Source: DASSTJ01 sp035707965 | GTDB taxonomy: Bacteria > Actinomycetota > Actinomycetes > Actinomycetales > Angustibacteraceae | DNA length: 19,552 nt | NCBI GenBank assembly: GCA_035707965.1 | Contig: DASSTJ010000050.1 | Location: 1-19,552, forward strand | Reading direction: 5' to 3' | In this document: positions 1-6,880 of the stretch, piece after piece | Numbering within the stretch: the stretch's first letter is position 1 | Layout of the letters: every line of letters starts with the position of its first letter | The notes under the pieces: generated by a model | The model's database searches: none | Seen by the model: only the letters and a program-made list of their open reading frames with translations | What the model was told of the DNA's origin: nothing | Position numbers and translations under genes: made by a program

Positions 1-174
1 CCGGCCGCGCTCGTGGTGCTCGACGAACCGGAGCAACGCCTCGACGAGGCCGGTCGTCGTTGGCTGGCCGACCGCCTGCGAGGGCTGGCGGACGACGGTG
101 CCGCCATCGTCATGGCGAGCCACGACCAGCGCATCGTCGACGACATCGCCGACCTCGTGCTCGAGCTGCAGTGA
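1..174 (+). CDS. ABC transporter ATP-binding protein, C-terminal fragment (5' end outside window)
   Basis: Frame 1 is open from the first base and ends at TGA 172-174, giving 57 residues. It begins with a Walker B strand and D-loop (PAALVVLDEPEQRLDE) in which the Asp-Glu pair would be the Mg-binding and catalytic residues. About 25 residues later comes the H-loop (MASHDQR), whose His acts as the gamma-phosphate sensor. This is the usual end of an ABC nucleotide-binding domain. The stop overlaps the GTG start of the next gene by 4 bp (GTGA), so the two are translationally coupled. The ATPase therefore most likely powers the membrane protein encoded downstream. The substrate cannot be told. Confidence 0.85.
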   Translation, partial: PAALVVLDEPEQRLDEAGRRWLADRLRGLADDGAAIVMASHDQRIVDDIADLVLELQ

Positions 175-1655
175 CGGCGAGGCCGTCTCCGGCGCCGGCC
201 ACTCCGTCGCTGCCCACGGCGTCCGTGCCGTCGGCGCGACGGCTGCGTCAGGCCCTCCGGCGAGCCCGCCGGCGGTCCGGCGCCGCCAAGCCGCTGGGCG
301 AGACCCTGCAGGACGTCTACGTGACGCTGTTCGCGCTGGCCATGCTGGTCGCGGTCGCCGGCCCGTCCGCCGCCCGGGTGCTGCGGGACGTCGAGGGGCG
401 GGCTGCGACGACCGCGCTGGCGGCGTCGCTCGTGACGGCCACGCTCCTCGCGGCGGCCGGGGCCGCGTTGGGCGCCCTGCTGCTGGTGGGCCCGGTGGTG
501 CGGGACCCAGCGGACGCCACCTGGCTGCTGGCCTCACCGGTCCGCCGCCGCGGGCTGCTCGCCCCTCCGGCGCTGCTGCTGGTGATCGCGGGCGCTGTCG
601 CAGGCGTCGTCGTCGCGCTGGCAGCCAGCGTGCTGGTCCCCCGTTCCAGCGTGCTGACCTGGTGCCTGGCGGGTGCCGCCGGCGGTGTCGTCGTGGTGGC
701 GCTGGCCGTCGTGGCGCAACCCCGGCAACGAGTGCGAGCCGTCGTGCGTCGCTGCTCCACCGTGCTCACCGCCGCCTCTCTCGTCGTCCTCGTGGTGGGT
801 CTCGCGGCCGGTGACCGCGCTCCCGTCACCTTTCCGCACGGCTACGGCTGGCTGGCCGGCACGGGTGCGGTCGCCCTCGTCCTGCTCGCCCTCGTTCCGG
901 CGTCGCTCGACCGGCTGCGGCGTCAGGAGCTGACCGCGGGCGCCGGCCTCGCACTCGGTCTGCGCGCCACAGTGACCGCACTGGACGGATCGTTCGTCGC
1001 CGAGACGCTGCGAGCCCGCCGTCTGCTCGAGCGCGGGCTGGTCCGCCGACGGCGGCTCGCGGCCCGTGGGTGGTCGGCTCTGCTGGTCGCGGACGCCCGG
1101 CGGGTCCAGCGGTCGTGGCGCTCGCTCGCCGTCCCGCTTGCCCTCGTGCCGGTCGCCTGGATGGCGGCACGGCTCTACGGCGACCTCGCCGCCGTCGTGG
1201 CGGTTGTCGTGGTCGCCTGGTCGGCCGCGGGTGCGACGGCCGCGGGCCTGCGCACCGTGGCCCGCAGCCGCGGTATCGCGCGCGCTCTGCCTTTCACCGA
1301 CCTCGACCTGCGCGCCGCCTACAGCGTGGCGCCCACGGCGACGGCGCTCCTCGCCGGCCTCGTGACGGCCGCGGTGTGCGGGCAGCCGCTGTGGTTCGCC
1401 GTTCCGGCGGCGTCCTGCGCCCTCGCCGGGGTGCTGCGCACCAGTGCCGGACGACGTCCGGTGAAGTGGGAGCTGCAGGCCGCCTCGCCCATGGGCGCCA
1501 TGCCGGTCGGAGCGGTCATGTCCTACCTGGTGGGTATCGACGTGGTCGCGGTGACGGCCGTGCCGCTGCTGCTGAGGCTCGACCCGATGCTCTGCCTCGC
1601 CGTGCCGCTGGCCGCCGTGCTGGTGCTGCTTCGGCAGCGTCGTCGCGACGACTGA
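171..1655 (+). CDS. DUF6297-type ABC transporter permease-like membrane protein
   Basis: A 494-residue protein starting at GTG 171. This start overlaps the upstream ATPase stop by 4 bp and is preferred to the longer open frame from 60, whose extra N-terminus is arginine-rich and lies inside the ATPase gene. A Pro/Ala/Arg-rich tail of about 35 residues is followed by hydrophobic segments spread over the whole length, for example LFALAMLVAVAG, LVTATLLAAAGAALGALLLVGPVV and LLLVIAGAVAGVVVALAASVLV. They look like about 10-12 membrane helices with a cytoplasmic Arg-rich loop in the middle. Size and gene pairing fit the DUF6297 family, the membrane partners of actinobacterial ABC ATPases. The transported substrate is unknown. 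The family name is from memory of the pattern; membrane topology and coupling are read directly. Confidence 0.72.
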   Translation: MTARPSPAPATPSLPTASVPSARRLRQALRRARRRSGAAKPLGETLQDVYVTLFALAMLVAVAGPSAARVLRDVEGRAATTALAASLVTATLLAAAGAALGALLLVGPVVRDPADATWLLASPVRRRGLLAPPALLLVIAGAVAGVVVALAASVLVPRSSVLTWCLAGAAGGVVVVALAVVAQPRQRVRAVVRRCSTVLTAASLVVLVVGLAAGDRAPVTFPHGYGWLAGTGAVALVLLALVPASLDRLRRQELTAGAGLALGLRATVTALDGSFVAETLRARRLLERGLVRRRRLAARGWSALLVADARRVQRSWRSLAVPLALVPVAWMAARLYGDLAAVVAVVVVAWSAAGATAAGLRTVARSRGIARALPFTDLDLRAAYSVAPTATALLAGLVTAAVCGQPLWFAVPAASCALAGVLRTSAGRRPVKWELQAASPMGAMPVGAVMSYLVGIDVVAVTAVPLLLRLDPMLCLAVPLAAVLVLLRQRRRDD

Positions 1656-1670
1656 CCTGGCGACCGACCT

Positions 1671-1683
1671 GGGCGACACGCCC
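1671..1683 (+). terminator. possible weak hairpin terminator after the ABC/DUF6297 genes
   Basis: GGGCG-ACA-CGCCC, a 5-bp GC stem with a 3-nt loop, lies 15 nt after the DUF6297 stop. There is no T-tract. It may be a short actinobacterial-type terminator; the stem is small enough to be chance. Confidence 0.3.
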
Positions 1684-1725
1684 GAAATCGGCGTGATCAT
1701 CTATCGCGCGACAGAAGTGACGCTT

Positions 1726-1741
1726 CGGGAGTAACGTCCCG
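1726..1741. promoter_or_regulatory. inverted repeat upstream of the DUF3311/mctP operon (possible operator)
   Basis: CGGGA-N6-TCCCG, 47 nt before the DUF3311 start codon and in the only space where the operon promoter can lie. It could be a regulator site, but the arms are just 5 bp and no regulator gene is adjacent. Confidence 0.25.
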
Positions 1742-1787
1742 CCCGCGGCTCACGGCCGCGTTCCCCGGTCAACGACGGAGGCAGCCG

Positions 1788-2105
1788 ATGGACTCGTCCC
1801 CAGAACCTCGCACGGACAACGGCTCCGAGCCAACCGCGACCTTCCCGCTCGCCCAGGTGGTCATCGTGGTGGTGCTCGTCCTCATCCCGATCGTCGCGCT
1901 CATGTGGGTCTCGAGCTACGCCAAACGCGAGCCCGAGCTGTGGGGCTTCCCGTTCTTCTACTGGTACCAGTTCTGCTGGGTGTTCGCGACGGCCATCCTC
2001 ACGTCCATCGCGTACCGCATCGTCGTCCACCACGAGCGACGACGCGTCCGCCCGCCATCGCAACGACGTGCACCCCGCAACCCGGACGACGGGAGCGGGC
2101 GATGA
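1788..2105 (+). CDS. DUF3311 small membrane protein, partner of the SSS transporter
   Basis: 105 residues, ATG 1788 with GGAGG at 1777-1781 (6-nt spacer). There are two membrane helices, about residues 21-43 (PLAQVVIVVVLVLIPIVAL) and 62-84, joined by a loop with the DUF3311 hallmark ELWGFPFFYWYQFCW. The C-terminus is a short basic tail. DUF3311 proteins are regularly encoded just before sodium:solute symporters, in the way DUF485 YjcH accompanies ActP in E. coli. The stop overlaps the symporter ATG (ATGA, 2102-2105), so the two are translationally coupled. A role as accessory subunit or stabiliser of the symporter is inferred from this pairing; biochemical function is not established. Confidence 0.85.
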   Translation: MDSSPEPRTDNGSEPTATFPLAQVVIVVVLVLIPIVALMWVSSYAKREPELWGFPFFYWYQFCWVFATAILTSIAYRIVVHHERRRVRPPSQRRAPRNPDDGSGR

Positions 2106-3757
2106 TCGCAGCAGCCACCACGGTCGACCACTCCGTGAACGGCGTGGCCCTGACCATCGTCATCATCCTGTTCCTCGCGGTCACCGTGCTCGGCTTCCTG
2201 TCGATGCGCTGGCGGCACAGCGGCGGCGGCATGCACAGCCTGGACGAGTGGGGCCTCGGCGGCCGCGGGTTCGGCACGTGGATCACGTGGTTCCTGCTGG
2301 GAGGAGACCTCTACACCGCCTACACGTTCGTGGCGGTGCCCGCCGCGATGTTCGCCACCGGCGCCGTGAGCGGCTTCTTCGCCGTTCCGTACACGATCGT
2401 CGTCTACCCGATCATCTTCGTCTTCATGGCCCGGCTGTGGTCCGTGTCGCACACGCACGGCTTCGTCACCCCCGCCGACTTCGTCAAGGGACGCTACGGC
2501 TCCCGCGGGTTGTCGCTCGCGGTCGCGATCACCGGCATCCTCGCCACGATGCCGTACATCGCCCTGCAGCTCGTCGGCATCCAGGCCGTGCTCGAGGTGC
2601 TCGGACTCGGCGGCACGGGCGGCAAGCTGGCGCAGGACCTGCCGCTGCTCATCGCCTTCGCGGTCCTCGCGGCCTACACCTACTCCAGCGGCCTGCGCGC
2701 ACCAGCCGCCATCGCGTTCGTGAAGGACACGCTGATCTACCTGGTCATCATCGTGGCGATCGTCTACCTGCCGTCCAAGGTCGGTGGCTGGCACCACGTC
2801 TTCGACGCCGCCGGCGAGAAGTTCGCGAAGACCAACCCCGCGACCGGCAAGCCGGTGGGGTCGGTGATCCCCACGACCGCGAGCATGTGGCCGTACGCGA
2901 CGCTGGCGCTCGGCTCCGCGATGGCGCTGTTCATGTACCCGCACTCCATCACCGCGGTGCTGTCGAGCAAGAGCCGCAACGTGATCCGGCGCAACGCCTC
3001 GATCCTGCCGGCGTACTCGTTCATGCTCGGCCTGCTGGCCCTCCTCGGATTCGTCGCGATCGCCGCGGGCACCAAGCCGATCGGGCTCGACGGTCAGCCC
3101 AACGCTCAGCTGGTGGTGCCCCAGCTGTTCGAGGACAACTTCCCGTCGTGGTTCGCGGGCGTCGCGTTCGCGGCCATCGCGATCGGCGCCCTCGTGCCGG
3201 CCGCCATCATGTCGATCGCGGCAGCGAACCTCTTCACGCGCAACATCTACCGCGACTTCATCAACCCCGACGCCACGGACGCCCAAGAAGCAAAGGTGTC
3301 CAAGGTCGTGTCGCTCCTCGTGAAGCTAGGCGCGCTCGCCTTCGTGTTCACCCTCGACAAGACGCTGGCCCTGAACTTCCAGCTGCTCGGCGGGGTCTGG
3401 ATCCTGCAGACGTTCCCGGCCATCGTGTTCGGCCTCTACACACGGTGGTTCCACCGCTGGGCGCTGCTGCTCGGCTGGGCGGTGGCGATGGTCTACGGCA
3501 CGATCACGGCCTACCAGCAGATCAACCCCGCCACCGGCAAGCACTTCGGCTCGTCGGTCGGCGCGATCGAGCTGATCGGCAAGACCGGGTACATCGCTCT
3601 GACGGCCTTCGTCATCAACGTCATCGTGGCCGTCGTGGTGACGGTGGTCCTGCGGGCCCTTCGGGCTCCTGCCGGGGACGACGTGACGCTTCCGGAGGAC
3701 TACCGCGCCGACGCCGGCGACCCGCGCGTCAAGGACCTGCCCGAGCTCGCGTCCTGA
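2102..3757 (+). CDS. mctP: sodium:solute symporter, MctP-like monocarboxylate uptake permease
   Basis: 551 residues from ATG 2102, which overlaps the DUF3311 stop by 4 bp; the longer open frame from 1904 is the shadow of that gene. It is an SSS-family (LeuT-fold) protein with about 13 membrane helices. Landmarks are DEWGLGGRGFGTWITWFLLGGDLYTAYTF near residues 40-70, PADFVKGRYGSRGL near 125-140 and the conserved helix SIAAANLFTRNIYRDFI near 370. It matches the MctP group of proton- or sodium-coupled permeases for short monocarboxylates such as lactate, pyruvate, acetate and propionate. The exact substrate cannot be read from sequence. The C-terminal tail (about 30 residues) is acidic and cytoplasmic. 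A strong hairpin follows the stop, closing a two-gene operon. Confidence 0.88.
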   Translation: MIAAATTVDHSVNGVALTIVIILFLAVTVLGFLSMRWRHSGGGMHSLDEWGLGGRGFGTWITWFLLGGDLYTAYTFVAVPAAMFATGAVSGFFAVPYTIVVYPIIFVFMARLWSVSHTHGFVTPADFVKGRYGSRGLSLAVAITGILATMPYIALQLVGIQAVLEVLGLGGTGGKLAQDLPLLIAFAVLAAYTYSSGLRAPAAIAFVKDTLIYLVIIVAIVYLPSKVGGWHHVFDAAGEKFAKTNPATGKPVGSVIPTTASMWPYATLALGSAMALFMYPHSITAVLSSKSRNVIRRNASILPAYSFMLGLLALLGFVAIAAGTKPIGLDGQPNAQLVVPQLFEDNFPSWFAGVAFAAIAIGALVPAAIMSIAAANLFTRNIYRDFINPDATDAQEAKVSKVVSLLVKLGALAFVFTLDKTLALNFQLLGGVWILQTFPAIVFGLYTRWFHRWALLLGWAVAMVYGTITAYQQINPATGKHFGSSVGAIELIGKTGYIALTAFVINVIVAVVVTVVLRALRAPAGDDVTLPEDYRADAGDPRVKDLPELAS

Positions 3758-3765
3758 CCGTCAGA

Positions 3766-3796
3766 GCTGCCCCGCGAGCCCGGCTCGCGGGGCAGC
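3766..3796 (+). terminator. strong hairpin terminator after mctP
   Basis: GCTGCCCCGCGAGC - CCG - GCTCGCGGGGCAGC: a perfect 14-bp stem with a 3-nt loop starting 9 nt after the mctP stop. There is no U-tract, which is common for actinobacterial terminators. Confidence 0.85.
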
Positions 3797-3849
3797 GAAG
3801 TCATACCCGTCGGTGGAGGCAGACCTGCCCGGAGGATCCACGGCCCCCT

Positions 3850-3870
3850 ACGGCGACATCGCGTCGCCGT
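3850..3870. promoter_or_regulatory. inverted repeat upstream of the IlvG-like gene (possible operator)
   Basis: ACGGCGAC-N5-GTCGCCGT, perfect 8-bp arms, 67 nt before the start codon of the IlvG-like gene and separate from the mctP terminator. Position fits an operator or a 5'-UTR hairpin. No adjacent regulator. Confidence 0.35.
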
Positions 3871-3936
3871 GGGACCTCGGTCCTACGAACGGCCGAGCCG
3901 TGTACGCCGAGGCACCGCTCCTGAGAGGCTGTCGGC

Positions 3937-5643
3937 ATGACCGACACGGTGACGCAGAAGCCGGACGACCCGACGAGCACGCCGGCCGACGAGCACGGCG
4001 GTCAGGCCGTGCTGCGTTCTGCCGTGGACCACGGCGTCGACACGGTGTTCACCCTGAGCGGGGCGCACGTGTTCCCGGTGTACGACGCCGCTGTCACGGC
4101 TGACCCACCCGTACGGCTCCTCGACGTACGGCACGAGCAGACGGCGGTCTTCGCTGCCGAGGGCTACGCCAAGCTGACGCGCACGCCGGGCTTCGCCGTG
4201 CTGACCGCCGGTCCCGGTGTCACCAACGGGGTATCGGCCGTGACGACGGCCTGGTTCAACGGCAGCCCGCTGCTCGTGCTGGGCGGTCGCGCGCCCGACT
4301 ACCGCTGGGGCACCGGGAGCCTCCAAGAGCTCGACCAGCCACCGCTGCTCGCACCGGTCACCAAGTCCGCGTCGACCGTGCACGACGTCGCACAGCTGGG
4401 TCGAGCCACAGACGACGCCTTCACGCTCGCCACGTCACCGCACCGCGGTCCGGTCTTCCTCGACGTCCCCATGGACACGCTCTTCAGCCGCACCCCGGTG
4501 CGACGCCCGGACGACGGCCCGGCCGGCCCAGCGACATCTCGTCGGGTCACGCGGGAGCCCGACACCGACGCGATCGCACGCATCGCCTCCCGGGTCGCCG
4601 CCGCCCGACGTCCCGTGCTGGTGCTCGGCTCGGACGTCTGGACGGACGGCGCCGAGGAGGCGGCCGCCGACCTCGTCGGGCAGACCGGCCTGCCGGTCGT
4701 CCCCAACGGCATGGCGCGCGGCGTGCTGCCCCCCTCGCACCCGTCGCTGGTCACGCGAGCGCGCAGCCGTGCCTTCGGCGCGGCGGACCTCGTCGTCGTC
4801 GTCGGCACGCCGCTCGACTTCCGGCTCGGGTACGGGCAGTTCGGCGGCAAGGACGGCGCCGCACCGGCCGACGTCGTCCACGTCGCCGACGCCCCTGACC
4901 AGCTCAGCACCCACGCCACGTTGACCGACCAGGTGAGCGGCGACCTGTCCGAGGTGCTGCGTGGCCTCGCCCGCTCGCTCCACGACGGCCTGCACGCCGA
5001 CGCCCGCGCGTGGGCCACCGGGCTGCGCCAGACGCACGAGGCGGCCTTGCGGGTCGACGCCGAGCTGCTGCGAAGCGACGCCGAGCCCCTGCACCCGGCA
5101 CGTATCTACGGCGAGCTGGTGCCCCGGCTCGCGGAGGACGCGGTGGTCGTCGGCGACGGCGGCGACTTCGTCTCCTTCGCGGGCCGGTTCGTCGAGCCGG
5201 GTCGACCCGGAGGCTGGATGGACCCGGGCCCGTACGGCTGCCTCGGCACCGGCCTCGGCTACGCCATCGCGGCGCGGCTGGCGCGACCCAGCAGCCAGGT
5301 GGTGCTGCTTCTCGGCGACGGGGCCGCCGGGTTCAGCCTGATGGACGTCGACACGCTGGTCCGGCACGACTTGCCCGTGGTCATGGTGTGCGGCAACAAC
5401 TCGGCCTGGGGGCTGGAGAAACACCCCATGCGCATGCTGTACGGGTACGACGTGGTGGCCGACCTGGGCGCCGCGCGCTACGACGAGGTCGTACGAGCCC
5501 TCGGGGGTGCCGGCGAGACCGTCACGTCACCAGCCCGGCTGGGCGAGGCGCTCGACCGCGCGTTCGCCGCCGACGTCCCGTACCTGGTGAACGTGATCAC
5601 CGACGCCGAGATCCCCTACCCGCGGACGACGACCGGCATCTAG
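3937..5643 (+). CDS. ilvG: ThDP-dependent acetolactate synthase-like enzyme, IlvG type
   Basis: 568 residues, ATG 3937 with GAGAGG at 3923-3928. It has the three-domain architecture of ThDP decarboxylases: an N-terminal PYR domain with the activating glutamate E67 in RHEQTAVFAAEGYAK, a middle domain (about 190-320), and a C-terminal PP domain with the ThDP motif GDG (460-462) to NN (487-488) followed by SAWGLEKHPM. Many stretches resemble what I recall of mycobacterial IlvG (Rv1820), such as TLSGAHVFPVYD, GSLQELD, YGCLGTGLGYA and RYDEVVRALGG. The cognate small regulatory subunit (IlvN) is not in the window and no other branched-chain gene is near. The gene stands alone between a terminator and a GNAT gene. 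True acetolactate synthesis is therefore uncertain; a catabolic 2-oxoacid or oxalyl-CoA-type decarboxylation is the alternative. Confidence 0.8.
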   Translation: MTDTVTQKPDDPTSTPADEHGGQAVLRSAVDHGVDTVFTLSGAHVFPVYDAAVTADPPVRLLDVRHEQTAVFAAEGYAKLTRTPGFAVLTAGPGVTNGVSAVTTAWFNGSPLLVLGGRAPDYRWGTGSLQELDQPPLLAPVTKSASTVHDVAQLGRATDDAFTLATSPHRGPVFLDVPMDTLFSRTPVRRPDDGPAGPATSRRVTREPDTDAIARIASRVAAARRPVLVLGSDVWTDGAEEAAADLVGQTGLPVVPNGMARGVLPPSHPSLVTRARSRAFGAADLVVVVGTPLDFRLGYGQFGGKDGAAPADVVHVADAPDQLSTHATLTDQVSGDLSEVLRGLARSLHDGLHADARAWATGLRQTHEAALRVDAELLRSDAEPLHPARIYGELVPRLAEDAVVVGDGGDFVSFAGRFVEPGRPGGWMDPGPYGCLGTGLGYAIAARLARPSSQVVLLLGDGAAGFSLMDVDTLVRHDLPVVMVCGNNSAWGLEKHPMRMLYGYDVVADLGAARYDEVVRALGGAGETVTSPARLGEALDRAFAADVPYLVNVITDAEIPYPRTTTGI

Positions 5644-5707
5644 GGCCGTTAGTCCTCTCGGGTGAGTCTGCAGCCGCCACGGCGACGGGCTTGGCAAGAT
5701 CGGACAC

Positions 5708-6289
5708 ATGCTCGACGACGTGCCTCACCTGTCCCGTGACGACGACGTCGGCTCCCCCGAGCCGTCGTCGCCGCCGCGGCCGGGCTCGCCCGACGGCATC
5801 GACGTTCACCTCGCCCGTCCCCACGAGCTCGACGCCGCCGGTCAGGCGGTCGCCGAGGCGTACCTGGCCGACCTGCGGGTCAACGAGTGGTACGCCGCCA
5901 GGCTGCGGGACGCCGCCAGCCGCGCCGCGCGGGCCACGCTGCTCGTCGCCGTCGACGTGAGGGACGGCGCCGTGCTGGGCAGCCTGACCTACGCGCGCGG
6001 CGGCACCCCCTACGCGCAGCTGGCCGACAGCGACGAGTGCGAGATCCGCATGCTCGGCGTGCGCCCGGAGGCACGCGGCCGCGGAGTGGGCGAGCGGCTC
6101 GTCCGCGCCGCGATGGCGCAGGGCACGACGGACGGCGCCGTCCGCATGGTGCTGTCGACGCAGACCGAGATGCAGGCAGCGCACCGGCTCTACGAACGCC
6201 TGGGGTTCACCCGCCGGCCCGACCTCGACTGGGTGCCCGAGCAGGACACGTCGGTGCAGCTGATCGGCTACGACCGCCCCCTCACCTGA
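5708..6289 (+). CDS. GNAT family N-acetyltransferase
   Basis: 193 residues from ATG 5708. The first 30 residues are a Ser/Pro/Asp-rich leader that looks disordered. The GNAT fold follows, with motif A VRPEARGRGVGERLV (residues 118-132; the R-G-R-G-V-G turn binds acetyl-CoA pyrophosphate) and motif B AHRLYERLGF (158-167). There is no clear Shine-Dalgarno sequence. A TANNNT-like hexamer, CAAGAT (5695-5700), ends 7 nt before the ATG, so a leaderless transcript is possible; a later start near residue 31 is the alternative. It lies 64 nt after the IlvG-like gene and ends in a palindromic element shared with the convergent gene. The acetylated substrate is unknown. Confidence 0.85.
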   Translation: MLDDVPHLSRDDDVGSPEPSSPPRPGSPDGIDVHLARPHELDAAGQAVAEAYLADLRVNEWYAARLRDAASRAARATLLVAVDVRDGAVLGSLTYARGGTPYAQLADSDECEIRMLGVRPEARGRGVGERLVRAAMAQGTTDGAVRMVLSTQTEMQAAHRLYERLGFTRRPDLDWVPEQDTSVQLIGYDRPLT

Positions 6290-6296
6290 GGCACCA

Positions 6297-6363
6297 CCCA
6301 ACTTCTGATGGCTTTGCCACGTCTTCCACGTCGGCGACGCGTAGCAAAGGCGTCAGAAGTGGG
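6297..6363. repeat. REP-like palindromic element, copy 1
   Basis: A 60-bp core (6301-6360) with left arm ACTTCTGATGGCTTTGCCACG (21 nt, split here as ACTTCTGATGG + CTTTGCCACG) and right arm GCAAAGGCGTCAGAAG at 6344-6359. The arms are imperfect inverted complements around an unrelated centre. It sits between the convergent GNAT and thioesterase genes, 8 nt after the GNAT stop. A second copy with the same arm spacing lies 514 bp away. No T-tract follows on either strand. It may act as a bidirectional terminator or be a dispersed palindromic repeat. Confidence 0.75.
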
Positions 6364-6388
6364 ACGCCCAGGGCTGGCCGGTCGGGTG

Positions 6389-6784
6389 TCAGGGACGGGG
6401 CAGCCGTGCGAGGAACCGGTCGGCGTCGACGACGACCCGGGTGATCTCCCCCGTCGCGAGCAGCCTCCCGTCACGGTCCGAGGCCGCTACAGAGAAGCGC
6501 AGCAGGCGCCCGTCCGTGTGCACGAGGTCGGCGACGACGTGGACGACGGACCCGACCGCCGACGCGGACCTGTGCTCCAGCTCGGCCCGGGTGCCCACCG
6601 TCGTGCGGCCCCCGCCGGACAGGTGCTCCGCGGCGGCGCACGTCGCGGCCTCGCACCACGCCAGCAGCCGTGGCGTGCCGAGCACGGGCAGGCTGCCCGA
6701 ACCGACCGCCTGCGCGGTGTCGGAGGCCGTGACCGTGAAAGTCAGCTCCGCCCGGCGCGCGCTCTCGTCGTCGGGCGTGGTCAC
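6389..6784 (-). CDS. FlK-like hot-dog fold thioesterase
   Basis: 131 residues, GTG start at 6784. The pattern is that of a small hot-dog thioesterase of the fluoroacetyl-CoA thioesterase (FlK) family. T37 (in LGTPRLLAW), E45 (WCEAA) and H71 (ELEHRS) reproduce the spacing of the FlK catalytic residues T42, E50 and H76. The later GRLLATGEITRVVVDADRFLARL fits the family's last two strands, with a conserved R-V near the C-terminus. The usual GSG..HER motif is only loosely kept. Expected activity is acyl-CoA hydrolysis in the cytoplasm; the natural acyl group is unknown and fluoroacetate resistance should not be assumed. There is no SD, but TAATCT lies 7 nt upstream of the GTG, so leaderless expression is likely. 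The gene is framed by two copies of the same palindromic element. Confidence 0.78.
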   Translation of the reverse strand: MTTPDDESARRAELTFTVTASDTAQAVGSGSLPVLGTPRLLAWCEAATCAAAEHLSGGGRTTVGTRAELEHRSASAVGSVVHVVADLVHTDGRLLRFSVAASDRDGRLLATGEITRVVVDADRFLARLPRP

Positions 6785-6810
6785 CCTGTCGAGATTACGC
6801 GCTCCGCGGG

Positions 6811-6876
6811 ATCCACTTCTGACGACTTTGCCACGCCATCAGCGGCCCCGAGAGGTCGCAAAGGCGTCAGAAGCTG
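6811..6876. repeat. REP-like palindromic element, copy 2
   Basis: A 60-bp core (6815-6874). The left arm, ACTTCTGACGA + CTTTGCCACG, matches copy 1 at 19 of 21 positions. The right arm GCAAAGGCGTCAGAAG (6858-6873) is identical over 16 nt and starts at the same offset (43 nt) from the left end. The centre differs completely from copy 1. It lies between the pilT 3' end (6881, minus strand) and the thioesterase 5' end (6784). Confidence 0.75.
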
Positions 6877-6880
6877 AGAG

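Noticed and set aside
534..1700. 388-residue minus-strand open frame inside the DUF6297 gene
   Set aside because: Arg/Gly/His-rich composition without domains; a shadow of the high-GC real gene. The same applies to long antisense frames at 1958-3286, 4435-5424 and 15313-17036.
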